In this document: positions 14,454-22,280 of the stretch, piece after piece | How positions within the stretch are numbered: the first letter of the stretch is position 1 | How the letters are laid out: each line of letters opens with the position of its first letter | NCBI GenBank assembly: GCA_035716025.1 | Contig: DASTKH010000017.1 | Location: 1-24,735, forward strand | Length of the DNA: 24,735 nucleotides | Direction of reading: 5' to 3' | From: JADGHE01 sp035716025 | GTDB taxonomy: Bacteria; Pseudomonadota; Alphaproteobacteria; Rhizobiales; Xanthobacteraceae | Notes under the pieces: generated by a model | What the model was told of the DNA's origin: nothing | What the model saw: only the letters and a program-made list of their open reading frames with translations | Databases searched by the model: none | Translations under genes and position numbers: made by a program

Positions 14454-15983
14454 TCACGCGAAGGTCTTGGCGTATTCGTCGACTGCCGTCTTCAGTTTGG
14501 CGGCCGTCGCGTCGGAGAGATCGCCGGTCTTGCGGATGTCTTCGAGAATGTCGGCGTGCTTGGTGCGCACGAGCGCAAGCAAACCGCTTTCGAAGGCACG
14601 CACGCGCTCGACGGGCAGCGGGTCGAGATAGCCGTTGACGCCGGCATAGATGACGACGACCTGCTCCTCCATCTTAAGCGGCGAAAACTGCGGCTGCTTG
14701 AGCAGTTCGGTGAGCCGCGAGCCGCGATTCAGGAGGCGCTGCGTCGTCGCGTCGAGGTCGGAGCCGAACTGGGCGAACGCCGCCATCTCGCGGTACTGGG
14801 CGAGCTCGCCCTTGATGCGACCGGCGACCTTTTTCATCGCCTTGGTCTGCGCCGCCGAACCCACGCGCGACACCGAGAGGCCGACGTTCACTGCCGGGCG
14901 GATGCCTTGGTAGAACAGGTCGGTTTCGAGGAAGATCTGGCCGTCCGTGATCGAGATCACGTTCGTCGGAATGTAGGCGGAGACGTCGTTTGCCTGGGTC
15001 TCGATGACGGGCAGCGCGGTGAGAGAGCCCGCGCCGTACTCGTCGTTCATCTTTGCAGCGCGCTCGAGCAGGCGAGAGTGGAGATAGAAGACGTCGCCCG
15101 GATAGGCCTCGCGTCCCGGCGGGCGGCGCAGCAGGAGCGACATCTGCCGGTAGGCGACGGCCTGCTTGGATAGGTCGTCATAGAAGATCACGGCATGCAT
15201 GCCGTTGTCGCGGAAGAATTCACCCATGGCGCAGCCCGAAAACGGCGCCAGGAACTGCATCGGCGCAGGGTCGGAAGCGGTGGCTGCGACCACGATCGAA
15301 TAATCGAGCGCGCCGTTCTCCTCGAGCACCTTCACGAACTGGGCGACACTGGAGCGCTTCTGCCCGACCGCCACATAGACGCAGTAGAGCTTGATCCTCT
15401 CGTCGTTGGACTGGTTGAGCGGCTTCTGGTTGAGGATCGTGTCGAGAATGATCGCCGTCTTGCCGGTCTGCCGATCGCCGATGATGAGCTCCCGCTGACC
15501 GCGGCCGATCGGGATGAGCGAATCGATGGCCTTGAGGCCGGTCGCCATCGGCTCGTGAACCGACTTGCGCGGGATGATGCCGGGTGCCTTCACGTCGACG
15601 CGGCGTCGTTCGGCCGCCTGGATCGGCCCTTTGCCGTCGATCGGATTGCCGAGCGCGTCGACCACGCGGCCGAGCAGGCCCTTGCCGACCGGTACGTCGA
15701 CGATCGAGCGGGTGCGCTTGACGGTCTGACCTTCCTTGATCTCGCGGTCATTGCCGAAGATCACGACGCCGACATTGTCGATTTCGAGGTTGAGCGCCAT
15801 CCCGCGGATGCCGTTCTCGAACTCGACCATCTCGCCGGCCTGCACATTGTCGAGGCCATAGACGCGGGCGATGCCGTCGCCGACCGAGAGCACCTGGCCC
15901 ACCTCGCTGACTTCGGCCTCCTGGCCGAAATTCTTGATCTGCTCCTTGAGGATTGCCGAAATTTCGGCGGCGCGGATATCCAT
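14454..15983 (-). CDS. atpA: F1 ATP synthase alpha subunit
   Basis: The alpha subunit alternates with beta in the F1 head and holds the non-catalytic nucleotide sites. The 509-residue length is that of the family. Visible motifs are the N-terminal 'MDIRAAEISAILKEQIKNF', the barrel 'SVGDGIARVYGLDNVQAGEMVEF' (33-55), the P-loop GDRQTGKT at 169-176, 'YCVYVAVGQKRSSVAQ', the Walker B region 'HAVIFYDDLSKQAVAYRQMSLLLRRPPGREAYPGDVFYLHSRLLERAA' and 'NVGLSVSRVGSAAQTKAMKKVAG'. The ATG at 15983 shares one base with the atpH stop (TGATG) and has AAAGAGG upstream, so the two are translationally coupled. Confidence 0.99.
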   Translation of the reverse strand: MDIRAAEISAILKEQIKNFGQEAEVSEVGQVLSVGDGIARVYGLDNVQAGEMVEFENGIRGMALNLEIDNVGVVIFGNDREIKEGQTVKRTRSIVDVPVGKGLLGRVVDALGNPIDGKGPIQAAERRRVDVKAPGIIPRKSVHEPMATGLKAIDSLIPIGRGQRELIIGDRQTGKTAIILDTILNQKPLNQSNDERIKLYCVYVAVGQKRSSVAQFVKVLEENGALDYSIVVAATASDPAPMQFLAPFSGCAMGEFFRDNGMHAVIFYDDLSKQAVAYRQMSLLLRRPPGREAYPGDVFYLHSRLLERAAKMNDEYGAGSLTALPVIETQANDVSAYIPTNVISITDGQIFLETDLFYQGIRPAVNVGLSVSRVGSAAQTKAMKKVAGRIKGELAQYREMAAFAQFGSDLDATTQRLLNRGSRLTELLKQPQFSPLKMEEQVVVIYAGVNGYLDPLPVERVRAFESGLLALVRTKHADILEDIRKTGDLSDATAAKLKTAVDEYAKTFA

Positions 15984-16546
15984 CAGCGGGCCTCTTTCAT
16001 CGCAAACTTGATCGCATTGAGCTTGGTGCGCAGCGAGGTGTCGACCATGCGGCTGCCGAGCTTGACGATGAGGCCGCCGATGATCGACGGGTCGACGCTC
16101 ACGTCGAGCGCAATCTCCTTGCCGCCGCTCACCGCCTTCAGCGCATCCTTAAGCTCGGCCGTGCGCGCCTCATTGAGCGGTTCGGCAACCGTGACGCGGG
16201 CGGAGATTTCGCCGCGCTGGCGCGCAAGCAGCGCACGGAAGGCGCGGATCATGTCGCTTATCGCGAACAGCCGGCGATTCGACGCGACGAGTTTGACGAA
16301 ATTCGCTGCGATGCCGGTGATTTCGGCCTTTTCCAGCACGGCTCCCACCGCCCGGGTCTGTTCCTCCGACGTGAAGACCGGGCTGCGCACGAGCCGCTTG
16401 AGGTCCTCGCTCTGCGCGACGAGCCCATCGAAGGCATCGAGATCGCGTGCGACCTGATCGAGCGCGCCCTGTTCCCGCGCCAGTTCGAACAACGCCGTCG
16501 CGTAGCGGCCGGCCACTCCTGATACGGTTGCCTCTTCGCGTGCCAC
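15983..16546 (-). CDS. atpH: F1 ATP synthase delta subunit
   Basis: The delta subunit (OSCP-type) links the top of the F1 head to the peripheral stalk. With the GTG at 16546 the protein has 187 residues, the usual size. It starts 'VAREEATVSGVAGRYATALFELAREQ', the standard rhizobial N-terminus, and has the six-helix N-domain followed by 'ISARVTVAEPLNEARTAELKDAL' and 'DPSIIGGLIVKLGSRMVDTSLRTKLNAIKFAMKEAR', the conserved C-terminal delta signature. A shorter start at an internal GTG after TCAGGA (residue 11) is possible. The open frame extends to 17110 but that part is not conserved. It is the first gene of the operon; about 400 bp of non-coding DNA lie upstream. Confidence 0.96.
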   Translation of the reverse strand: MAREEATVSGVAGRYATALFELAREQGALDQVARDLDAFDGLVAQSEDLKRLVRSPVFTSEEQTRAVGAVLEKAEITGIAANFVKLVASNRRLFAISDMIRAFRALLARQRGEISARVTVAEPLNEARTAELKDALKAVSGGKEIALDVSVDPSIIGGLIVKLGSRMVDTSLRTKLNAIKFAMKEAR

Positions 16547-16955
16547 TTGCCTGCTCGCCTGCACCGTCGCGCTTAAAGCATATCCGCGGGCCCGGCGTCG
16601 TTCGAAGCGCGGTCCAAACCCTTGGAATGAACGGAATTTCGTTCGGGGCAGAACCTGAAAGGCCCAGGCACCCCGCGAAAGTCGTGCGGTTGCTAACATA
16701 GGCGATGCCGCCGCGCAACACGCCTCGGAGGGTGAGTGTGGCGACAGGACGCCGCCCTCCGCAGCCTTTTTGCGGTGCGCCGGGCTCGCGCCTTTCCCAG
16801 GTGCCGCGCAGCGTGAAACGGTGTGCCACCCATCCGGGACCCGGACTCGTCCTACTAAAGAGGACCTGCGTCTGCGGCCCATCGCTTCGTGCCGCGCCGC
16901 ACGCGGGGAGGTCGACGGGATCGGCTGGCCCGCAGGCTTCTTTTCGCCCGGATGC
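16547..16955. other. Non-coding region upstream of the atp operon
   Basis: About 409 bp lie between the start of atpH and the end of the small ABM-like gene on the same strand. It probably holds the atp promoter, but I cannot place a convincing -35/-10 pair. Two small inverted repeats stand out: GAACG-N6-CGTTC at 16629-16644, in a locally AT-richer patch, and GTCCT-N7-AGGAC near 16849-16865. Open frames across this stretch show no family similarity or usual composition. Confidence 0.6.
16629..16644. promoter_or_regulatory. Inverted repeat GAACG-N6-CGTTC upstream of atpH
   Basis: The 5-bp arms surround GAATTT, 83 bp before the atpH start codon. It could be an operator or a remnant of an intergenic repeat. 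The function is unknown. Confidence 0.3.
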
Positions 16956-17249
16956 TCAGGGCCGGCGATCGCTGTTGTAGACTTCCACCGGTGTGATCTT
17001 CGGCGGCGGAAGGTCGCGGATCTTCTGCAGCGCCGGCCCAAGGCGCGATTCAACGAAAGCATCACGGTCCGCCCGCGAGTCCCAGACATCCACGACGCAC
17101 CAGCCGCCATCGGGCGTGGCGCCCGCGAGATGCGAGATCAGCCCTTTCGGCCAGTCGCCCTTGGTGTCCCGGAATCCCAGCTCCTCCTGCAAGGCCTCGT
17201 AGCGCGCGGCATCGACGCCGCTGAGTTGCACGACATAGGCGATCGCCAT
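16956..17249 (-). CDS. Small dimeric alpha/beta-barrel (ABM-like) protein
   Basis: The 97-residue protein reads like a single ferredoxin-like domain of the antibiotic biosynthesis monooxygenase (ABM) and related dimeric alpha/beta barrels: first strand 'MAIAYVVQLSGV', helix 'DAARYEALQEELGF', the 'GLISHLAGATPDGGWCVVDVWDSRADRDAFVESRLGPALQKI' core with the typical W.V.DVW.S...FV..RL pattern, and a last strand 'ITPVEVYNSD'. Such proteins include cofactor-free monooxygenases and many of unknown role; no catalytic residues can be assigned here. The ATG at 17249 has GGAGGT 6 nt upstream, a strong site, although the frame stays open to 17615 inside priA. The gene follows priA by 136 bp, and a MerR-type palindrome lies just at the end of priA. 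Confidence 0.8.
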   Translation of the reverse strand: MAIAYVVQLSGVDAARYEALQEELGFRDTKGDWPKGLISHLAGATPDGGWCVVDVWDSRADRDAFVESRLGPALQKIRDLPPPKITPVEVYNSDRRP

Positions 17250-17373
17250 GGTGGCACCTCCGGGATCCCAGAAAGGCATTTCGAAAGTGCGGAGGTAGGC
17301 ATTCTCACCGCACACGGAAGCCCTTGCCGGGAAGACGGGGCGAGCTTTCGGCTGATGGTCACTTGAATTCACG

Positions 17374-17389
17374 TTGACGTAAACGTCAT
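17374..17389. promoter_or_regulatory. TTGACGT-AA-ACGTCA palindrome (MerR-type operator candidate)
   Basis: TGACGT and ACGTCA flank an AA spacer (17375-17388), giving a perfect 14-bp inverted repeat that overlaps the priA stop codon, about 125 bp before the ABM-like gene. From memory it resembles operators of MerR-family regulators such as LiuR in proteobacteria. The overlap with coding sequence weakens the case. Confidence 0.35.
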
Positions 17390-19557
17390 ACGAAGCTTTG
17401 CGGGTCGATGTCGACCTCGCGCCTGATCCCGGCCGAGAGCTTCGGGGCCCCTGCAAGCCAGGCCCGCATATAAGTCGAAAGGTCAAAGGCGCGCGGGGAC
17501 TTCGCCAGCAGTCGGTAGCGGTGGCGTCCGCGCACGACAGCGAGCGGCGCCTCGGCGGGGCCGAGGATGCGCACAGCCTCGGCGGCCGGTGCGACAGCGG
17601 CGAGCTTTCGCGCATGCGCCTCCGTCGCGTGCTTGTCGCCGCCCGAAACGATCAGGCTCGCAAGCCGGCCGAACGGCGGATAGGCGAAACGCTCGCGCGT
17701 TTCGATCTCGGTTGCATAAAAGGCTTCGCGGTTGCCCGCTGCGAGCGCGCGCATCACCGGGTGCTCGGGCTGATGGGTCTGCAGAAAGGCCTGTCCGCGG
17801 CCGGCCTCCCGGCCGGCGCGCCCCGCCACCTGGTGGAGGAGCTGGAAGGTGCGCTCGGCGGCCCGCGGATCGCCGTGCCCGAGCCCCATGTCGGCGTCGA
17901 TCACGCCGACGAGATTGAGCTTGGGGAAGTGGTGGCCCTTCGCCACGAGCTGCGTGCCGATCACGATGTCGGCTTCGCCGGCGGCGATGGCGGCGAATTC
18001 CGCCTGCATGCGCTCGACGGAGGCCACAACGTCGCTCGACAGGACGAGCAGGCGCGCGCCGGGAAACAGCGCGGCCGCTTCCTCTTCGATGCGTTCGACC
18101 CCCGGGCCGCAGGCCACGAACGAATCGGCGGTCTGACATTTCGGGCAGGCGGGTGGCCGCGCCATGGCGAAGCCGCAGTGGTGGCAGACGAGCTGCCGCC
18201 GGAAGCGATGATCGACGAGCCAGGCGTCGCAATGCGGGCAGGGCAGACGGTGGCCGCAATTGCGACAGAGCGTCAGGGGTGCATAACCGCGCCGATTGAG
18301 AAACAGCAGGGTCTGCTCGCCGCGTTCGAGGGCCAGCCGCGCGGCTTCCACCAGGCGCGGGGCGATGAAGCGCCCGCGCGGCGGACCTTCGCGCCTCAGG
18401 TCGATGAGATCGACCGCCGGCATTGCCTGCCCGCCAAAGCGCTCGGGCAGGGAGAGCCGCCGGTAACGGCCGCGCCGCGCATTGACCTCCGTCTCGACGG
18501 AAGGGGTCGCGGACGACAGCACGATGGGGATTTCCGCAATGCGGGCGCGCACCACCGCCATGTCGCGGGCGTGGTAGCGCACGCCGTCTTCCTGCTTGTA
18601 GGCCGCATCGTGCTCCTCGTCGACAATGATGAGGCCGAGGTCGGCGAAAGGCAGGAACAGCGCCGAGCGCGCTCCGGCGATCACGCGGACCTCCCCCTGC
18701 GCCACGGCGTTCCAGGTGCGGGCGCGCCGGCGCGGGGAGAGCTGGGAGTGCCATTCGGCCGGGCGAACGGCAAAGCGCGCCGCGAAACGGTCGAGGAAGC
18801 GTGTCGTCAAGGCGATTTCGGGAAGCAGAATGAGCGCTTGGCGGCCCGCCTCGAGACACGCGGCCACGGCTTCGAAATAGACGTCGGTCTTGCCCGAGCC
18901 GGTGACGCCGTCGAGGAGCGACACCGAATAGCCCCCCGCCCGCACGCCCGCGCGCAGCGACTCTGCCGCCGTCCGCTGGGCGGGGGTGAGGTCCGGCACC
19001 GCATAAGTGGGATCGGGCGTGTCCGCCGCCGGCTCCTCGGGGAGGATCAATGTTTCGAGCGTGCCTTCGTCGATGAGACCGTCGATCACGCCGGCGGAGA
19101 CGCCGGCCTCGCGCGCCGCGTCGGCCTTCGCAAGCACGATTCGGCCCGCAAGTGCGGCAAGGACGCGCCGGCGCGCCGGCGTCAGGCGGCCGGGGGGCGG
19201 GCCCGCGAGGCGCACCCCGACCCGCTGGCGCGCGGGGCCGAGATGCTCGCCCATGCGGAGCGCCATGCGCAGCACCATGCCGCGCGGCGCGAGCGTGTAG
19301 CTTGCGACCCAGTCGACGAAGCGGCGCAGTTCCGGCTTGAGAGGCGGCAGGTCGATCGCTTCGGCGACGTCCTTGAGACGGTTGTCGAGACCTGCGCGGG
19401 CCTCGCTCTTTCCCCAGACGACCCCGCTGCATTCGCGGGGACCGAGCGGCACGCGCACGAAATCACCCGGTTCGAGCGAAAGTCCCGGCGGCACACGGTA
19501 GGAATAGGCCTGATCGAGGGCGACCGGCACCAGAACGTCCACGGTGTCTCGAGCCAT
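17386..19557 (-). CDS. priA: Primosomal protein N' (replication restart helicase PriA)
   Basis: PriA recognises stalled or repaired forks, unwinds the lagging strand in the 3'-5' direction and loads the primosome. The 723-residue protein has the N-terminal 3'-DNA-binding domain ('VLVPVALDQAYSYRVPPGL', 8-26), the P-loop GVTGSGKT at 217-224, the DEEH box at 313-316 ('IIVDEEHDAAYKQEDG'), 'VLSSATPS' (346-353), and the zinc module with eight cysteines at 431, 434, 440, 443, 458, 461, 471 and 474 inserted between the helicase lobes. 'GTQLVAKGHHFPKLNLVGVIDAD' and 'QVAGRAGR' complete the helicase motifs. All key residues are present. The ATG at 19557 is divergent from xerC. Confidence 0.98.
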   Translation of the reverse strand: MARDTVDVLVPVALDQAYSYRVPPGLSLEPGDFVRVPLGPRECSGVVWGKSEARAGLDNRLKDVAEAIDLPPLKPELRRFVDWVASYTLAPRGMVLRMALRMGEHLGPARQRVGVRLAGPPPGRLTPARRRVLAALAGRIVLAKADAAREAGVSAGVIDGLIDEGTLETLILPEEPAADTPDPTYAVPDLTPAQRTAAESLRAGVRAGGYSVSLLDGVTGSGKTDVYFEAVAACLEAGRQALILLPEIALTTRFLDRFAARFAVRPAEWHSQLSPRRRARTWNAVAQGEVRVIAGARSALFLPFADLGLIIVDEEHDAAYKQEDGVRYHARDMAVVRARIAEIPIVLSSATPSVETEVNARRGRYRRLSLPERFGGQAMPAVDLIDLRREGPPRGRFIAPRLVEAARLALERGEQTLLFLNRRGYAPLTLCRNCGHRLPCPHCDAWLVDHRFRRQLVCHHCGFAMARPPACPKCQTADSFVACGPGVERIEEEAAALFPGARLLVLSSDVVASVERMQAEFAAIAAGEADIVIGTQLVAKGHHFPKLNLVGVIDADMGLGHGDPRAAERTFQLLHQVAGRAGREAGRGQAFLQTHQPEHPVMRALAAGNREAFYATEIETRERFAYPPFGRLASLIVSGGDKHATEAHARKLAAVAPAAEAVRILGPAEAPLAVVRGRHRYRLLAKSPRAFDLSTYMRAWLAGAPKLSAGIRREVDIDPQSFV

Positions 19558-19622
19558 GGTTGCGGCGGCCGTCTTTGCGGCAGTTAACGGGCGGTGAAGG
19601 AAGCGCGGCGATTATCGCCGGC

Positions 19623-20633
19623 GTGTCAAGAGCCAGCGAACGCTCGCGCGAAAACCGGTCGGCCGGCAACGGGGAGGGTGGCGCGCTCCCCGCGCCGGCG
19701 GACCTTCCGTTCGCCTCGTCCGAGCTTGCGGCCGAAATGGTGCGCTGGCTCCGGCACCTGGCCGCCGAACGGCGCATGTCGCCCAAGACCGTGGATGCCT
19801 ATCGGCGCGACGTGACCCAGTTTCTCGCTTTTCTCGCCGGACATTGCGGCGGGCCGGCAGGTCTTGCCATGCTGGCGGCGCTCGAGCCCGCGGACGTGCG
19901 GGCCTTCCTCGCCGCGCGCCGTGCGGAAGGTGCAGGCGCGCGCACGCTGATGCGGGGGCTTGCCGGGGTCCGCTCCTTCGCGCGCCATCTCGAACGGGCC
20001 GGCCGCGGCGCGATCGGAGCGCTGTCCGCCATCCGCGCGCCGAAGCTTGCGAAGACGCTGCCGAAGCCGCTCGCCGCGAAGGATGCAAAACGCCTCCTCG
20101 ATCCGGACCTGCGCGCCGGCGAAGAGCGTGCGCTTTGGGTCTTGGCGCGGGATGCCGCGGTCCTGGCGCTGCTTTATGGGTCGGGCCTGCGCCTCTCCGA
20201 GGCGTTGTCGCTCAAGCGGGGCGATTTTCCCCCGTCCGCGGGGGCCGTCACGGTCACCGGCAAGGGCGGCAAGGTCCGCATGGTGCCGGTGCTCGCCCAG
20301 GTGACCGCGCTCGTGGCCGACTATCTTTCGCTCTGCCCCCATGCGCTGGCTCCGAACGGGCCGCTCTTTGTCGGCGTCAAGGGTGGGCCGCTGTCCCCGC
20401 GCGTGGTCCAGCTTGCGATGGCGCGCCTGCGCGGGGCACTCGGACTGCCCGAATCGGCGACGCCGCACGCGCTGCGGCATTCCTTCGCCACGCATCTGCT
20501 CGCGCGCGGCGGCGATCTGCGGTCGATCCAGGAGCTGCTGGGCCACGCCTCGCTCGCCACGACCCAGATCTACACCGAGGTCGACACCGAACACCTGCTA
20601 CGCGTCTATCGCGGCGCCCACCCGCGGGCTTGA
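19623..20633 (+). CDS. xerC: Tyrosine recombinase XerC
   Basis: XerC resolves chromosome dimers at dif together with XerD and FtsK. With GTG 19623 the protein has 336 residues: a Ser/Gly-rich N-terminal tail, the SAM-like core-binding domain (about 33-125, 'RWLRHLAAERRMSPKTVDAYRRDVTQFLAFL'), and the catalytic domain with R190 ('GSGLRLSE'), K217 ('GKGGKVR'), H282 and R285 ('PHALRHSFATHL'), H308 ('LLGHASL') and the nucleophile Y317 ('TTQIYTEV'). Other starts are TTG 19560 or an internal ATG at 19738, which would cut into the core-binding domain. XerC is preferred over XerD from the priA-xerC neighbourhood and the 'VYRGAHPRA' end, but the two are hard to tell apart without alignment. Confidence 0.93.
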   Translation: MSRASERSRENRSAGNGEGGALPAPADLPFASSELAAEMVRWLRHLAAERRMSPKTVDAYRRDVTQFLAFLAGHCGGPAGLAMLAALEPADVRAFLAARRAEGAGARTLMRGLAGVRSFARHLERAGRGAIGALSAIRAPKLAKTLPKPLAAKDAKRLLDPDLRAGEERALWVLARDAAVLALLYGSGLRLSEALSLKRGDFPPSAGAVTVTGKGGKVRMVPVLAQVTALVADYLSLCPHALAPNGPLFVGVKGGPLSPRVVQLAMARLRGALGLPESATPHALRHSFATHLLARGGDLRSIQELLGHASLATTQIYTEVDTEHLLRVYRGAHPRA

Positions 20634-20730
20634 CGCCGCTCTCGACCCGCCCCGAGCCGCCCCACCCGCACCATTGCCGGCCGTCTTTCGCTGCTGCCGG
20701 TGCCGATCGCCGGCGCTCCGGATGCGAAAT

Positions 20731-20745
20731 GTTCTTGATTTGTTC
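20731..20745 (+). promoter_or_regulatory. SOS (LexA) box GTTC-N7-GTTC
   Basis: GTTC (20731-20734) and GTTC (20742-20745) are separated by exactly 7 nt, the direct-repeat LexA motif of alphaproteobacteria. It overlaps TTGATT (20735-20740), which lies 16 nt before TATAAG (20757-20762), so a bound repressor would cover the -35 element of the radical SAM gene that starts at 20769. Confidence 0.7.
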
Positions 20746-20762
20746 ACGTCAATTGCTATAAG
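20735..20762 (+). promoter_or_regulatory. Predicted sigma70-type promoter of the radical SAM gene
   Basis: TTGATT (20735-20740), a 16-nt spacer and TATAAG (20757-20762) make the best-formed promoter I found by eye in the window. The -10 ends 6 nt before the ATG at 20769, so the mRNA would have almost no leader. GAGAG between them may be a weak ribosome binding site. Confidence 0.5.
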
Positions 20763-20768
20763 AGAGCC

Positions 20769-21914
20769 ATGTCTCGCTCTGCTGCCCTTCTTCGCCGCCC
20801 GCTGGCGTCGCCCCCTCCGGCGCCGGCGGGCGATTTTTTGGGCGCAGCGGTCGAGCGGGAGCGCCGGCGCGGGCGCGGCGCCGTCTCCAACGCGTCGGGC
20901 CGCTACGAGCCGCAAGCCCGCATTGCCTTCGACGACGGGTGGCGCTCGCTCGAGGAACTGCCGCCGTTCCGGACGACGGTGACGGTCGATGCGAGTCGCA
21001 CGATCATTGCCCGCAACGACTCGCCCGATATTTCATTCGACCGGTCGATCAACCCTTATCGCGGCTGCGAGCACGGCTGCGTCTACTGCTTCGCGCGGCC
21101 CACGCACACCTATCTCGGACTGTCCGCCGGGCTCGATTTCGAGTCGCGCCTCTTCGTCAAGCCGGATGCCCCGAGGCTTCTGGAACGGGAGTTGTCGGCG
21201 AAAGGCTATGCGCCGCGCACGATCGCGATCGGCACCAACACAGATCCCTACCAGCCGATCGAGCGTGACTACGGCGTGATGCGCGGCATTCTCGAAGTGC
21301 TGGAGCGCGCCGGCCATCCCGTGGGGATCGTGACCAAGTCCGCGCTGGTGATGCGTGACATCGACATTCTGGCGCGCATGGCAAAGCGCGACCTTGTGAA
21401 GGTGGCGCTCTCGGTGACGACGCTCGACGCCAAGCTCGCCCGTGTCATGGAGCCGCGGGCGGCGACCCCGCCGCGCCGGCTGGAGGCGCTGCGGCAGCTT
21501 TCGCGCGCGGGTATTCCAACCTCCGTGATGGTGGCGCCAATCGTTCCGGCGGTGAACGACGCCGAGATCGAGCGCATTCTCGACGCCGCCGCGGCGGCGG
21601 GCGCGAAGGAGGCGGGCTACGTCATGCTGCGGCTGCCGCTCGAGGTGCGCGACCTCTTCCGCGAATGGCTCGCCGAGCATTTCCCGGACCGTCTCGATCA
21701 TGTTTTCCGATTGGTCCGCGAGATGCGCGGCGGCAAGGATTACGATTCGACCTGGGGGCGCCGCATGAAGGGCTCGGGCCCCTATGCCTGGATGATCGCG
21801 CGCCGTTTCGAGATGGCCTGCGCCCGGCTCGGCCTCAATCGGGAGAAGCGCAGCCTGTCCACGGAGCATTTCCGCCCGCCGCTCTGCGGGGCGGAACAGC
21901 TGAGCCTGTTCTGA
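20769..21914 (+). CDS. PA0069-type radical SAM protein (spore photoproduct lyase-like)
   Basis: The 381-residue protein carries the radical SAM cluster motif C100-x3-C104-x2-C107 in 'NPYRGCEHGCVYCFARPTH', which binds a 4Fe-4S cluster and S-adenosylmethionine. The 'AIGTNTDPYQPIERDYGVMRGILEVL' and 'VTKSALVMRDIDIL' segments, 'ALSVTTLDAKLARVMEPRAATPPRRLEALRQLSRAGIPT', and 'MLRLPLEVRDLF' are typical of the PA0069/SplB-like family. True spore photoproduct lyases repair UV-damaged DNA; the reaction of this bacterial branch is not known. The first 50 residues are basic and variable. A perfect SOS box over its promoter suggests a DNA-damage role. It follows xerC by 135 bp, on the same strand but with its own promoter. 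Confidence 0.92.
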   Translation: MSRSAALLRRPLASPPPAPAGDFLGAAVERERRRGRGAVSNASGRYEPQARIAFDDGWRSLEELPPFRTTVTVDASRTIIARNDSPDISFDRSINPYRGCEHGCVYCFARPTHTYLGLSAGLDFESRLFVKPDAPRLLERELSAKGYAPRTIAIGTNTDPYQPIERDYGVMRGILEVLERAGHPVGIVTKSALVMRDIDILARMAKRDLVKVALSVTTLDAKLARVMEPRAATPPRRLEALRQLSRAGIPTSVMVAPIVPAVNDAEIERILDAAAAAGAKEAGYVMLRLPLEVRDLFREWLAEHFPDRLDHVFRLVREMRGGKDYDSTWGRRMKGSGPYAWMIARRFEMACARLGLNREKRSLSTEHFRPPLCGAEQLSLF

Positions 21915-22280
21915 AGGCTTCCGACGTCGGCTCCGACGACGTTTGGGCGGCGGGGCAGGGCGCGTTCCGACTCCCTTGATTGGCCGAGGGCGCGTGCCGA
22001 CCGCGGGCGATGTCCTTAGCTTTTCAAGTTGTCCGGTTTTGGTGGCACCTCATTTGGTAGCACATCATTTGTCCGCTTCTGTTTGGATTGGCTGTTGGCC
22101 TTGTGAGGCTTATGGGCGGGCGCGGAACGCGGCTGTACACAAACCCGGGAGGCCGCTGAGGGCGATTGATTTCGCCCGACCCCTGCGGGGACAATGCGTC
22201 GGCGGCGGATGAACCCGCCGCAGACGGCGAGCGACCAACAGGATCGAACCGTCCGCCGCGCCGGCCAAGGAGATCGCGTC
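21915..22280. other. Non-coding, less GC-rich stretch upstream of the PAAR gene
   Basis: About 366 bp without a supported gene. The part at 22011-22100 is about 48% GC by hand count, well below the surrounding sequence. It holds an imperfect tandem direct repeat (22041-22070) and, at 21921-21930, the 10-bp palindrome CCGACGTCGG shortly after the radical SAM stop. Open frames on both strands here show no recognisable protein. Confidence 0.6.
22041..22070. repeat. Two 15-bp imperfect tandem repeats
   Basis: GGTGGCACCTCATTT (22041-22055) and GGTAGCACATCATTT (22056-22070) lie head to tail and agree at 13 of 15 positions. TTGTCCG stands before and just after the pair. They could be paired protein-binding sites upstream of the PAAR gene. 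Confidence 0.55.

Noticed and set aside
16845..16870. GTCCT-N7-AGGAC hairpin upstream of atpH as a terminator or riboswitch
   Set aside because: The 5-bp arms are too short and lack a T-run. No riboswitch consensus was recognised.
16547..17110. N-terminal extension of atpH to a start at 17110
   Set aside because: The extra residues are not part of the delta subunit and overlap the ABM-like gene. The GTG at 16546 gives the standard length.
17398..19587. A 729-codon open frame opposite priA
   Set aside because: It covers priA on the other strand, with Arg/Gly/His-rich translation and no domain. PriA itself is certain from its motifs.
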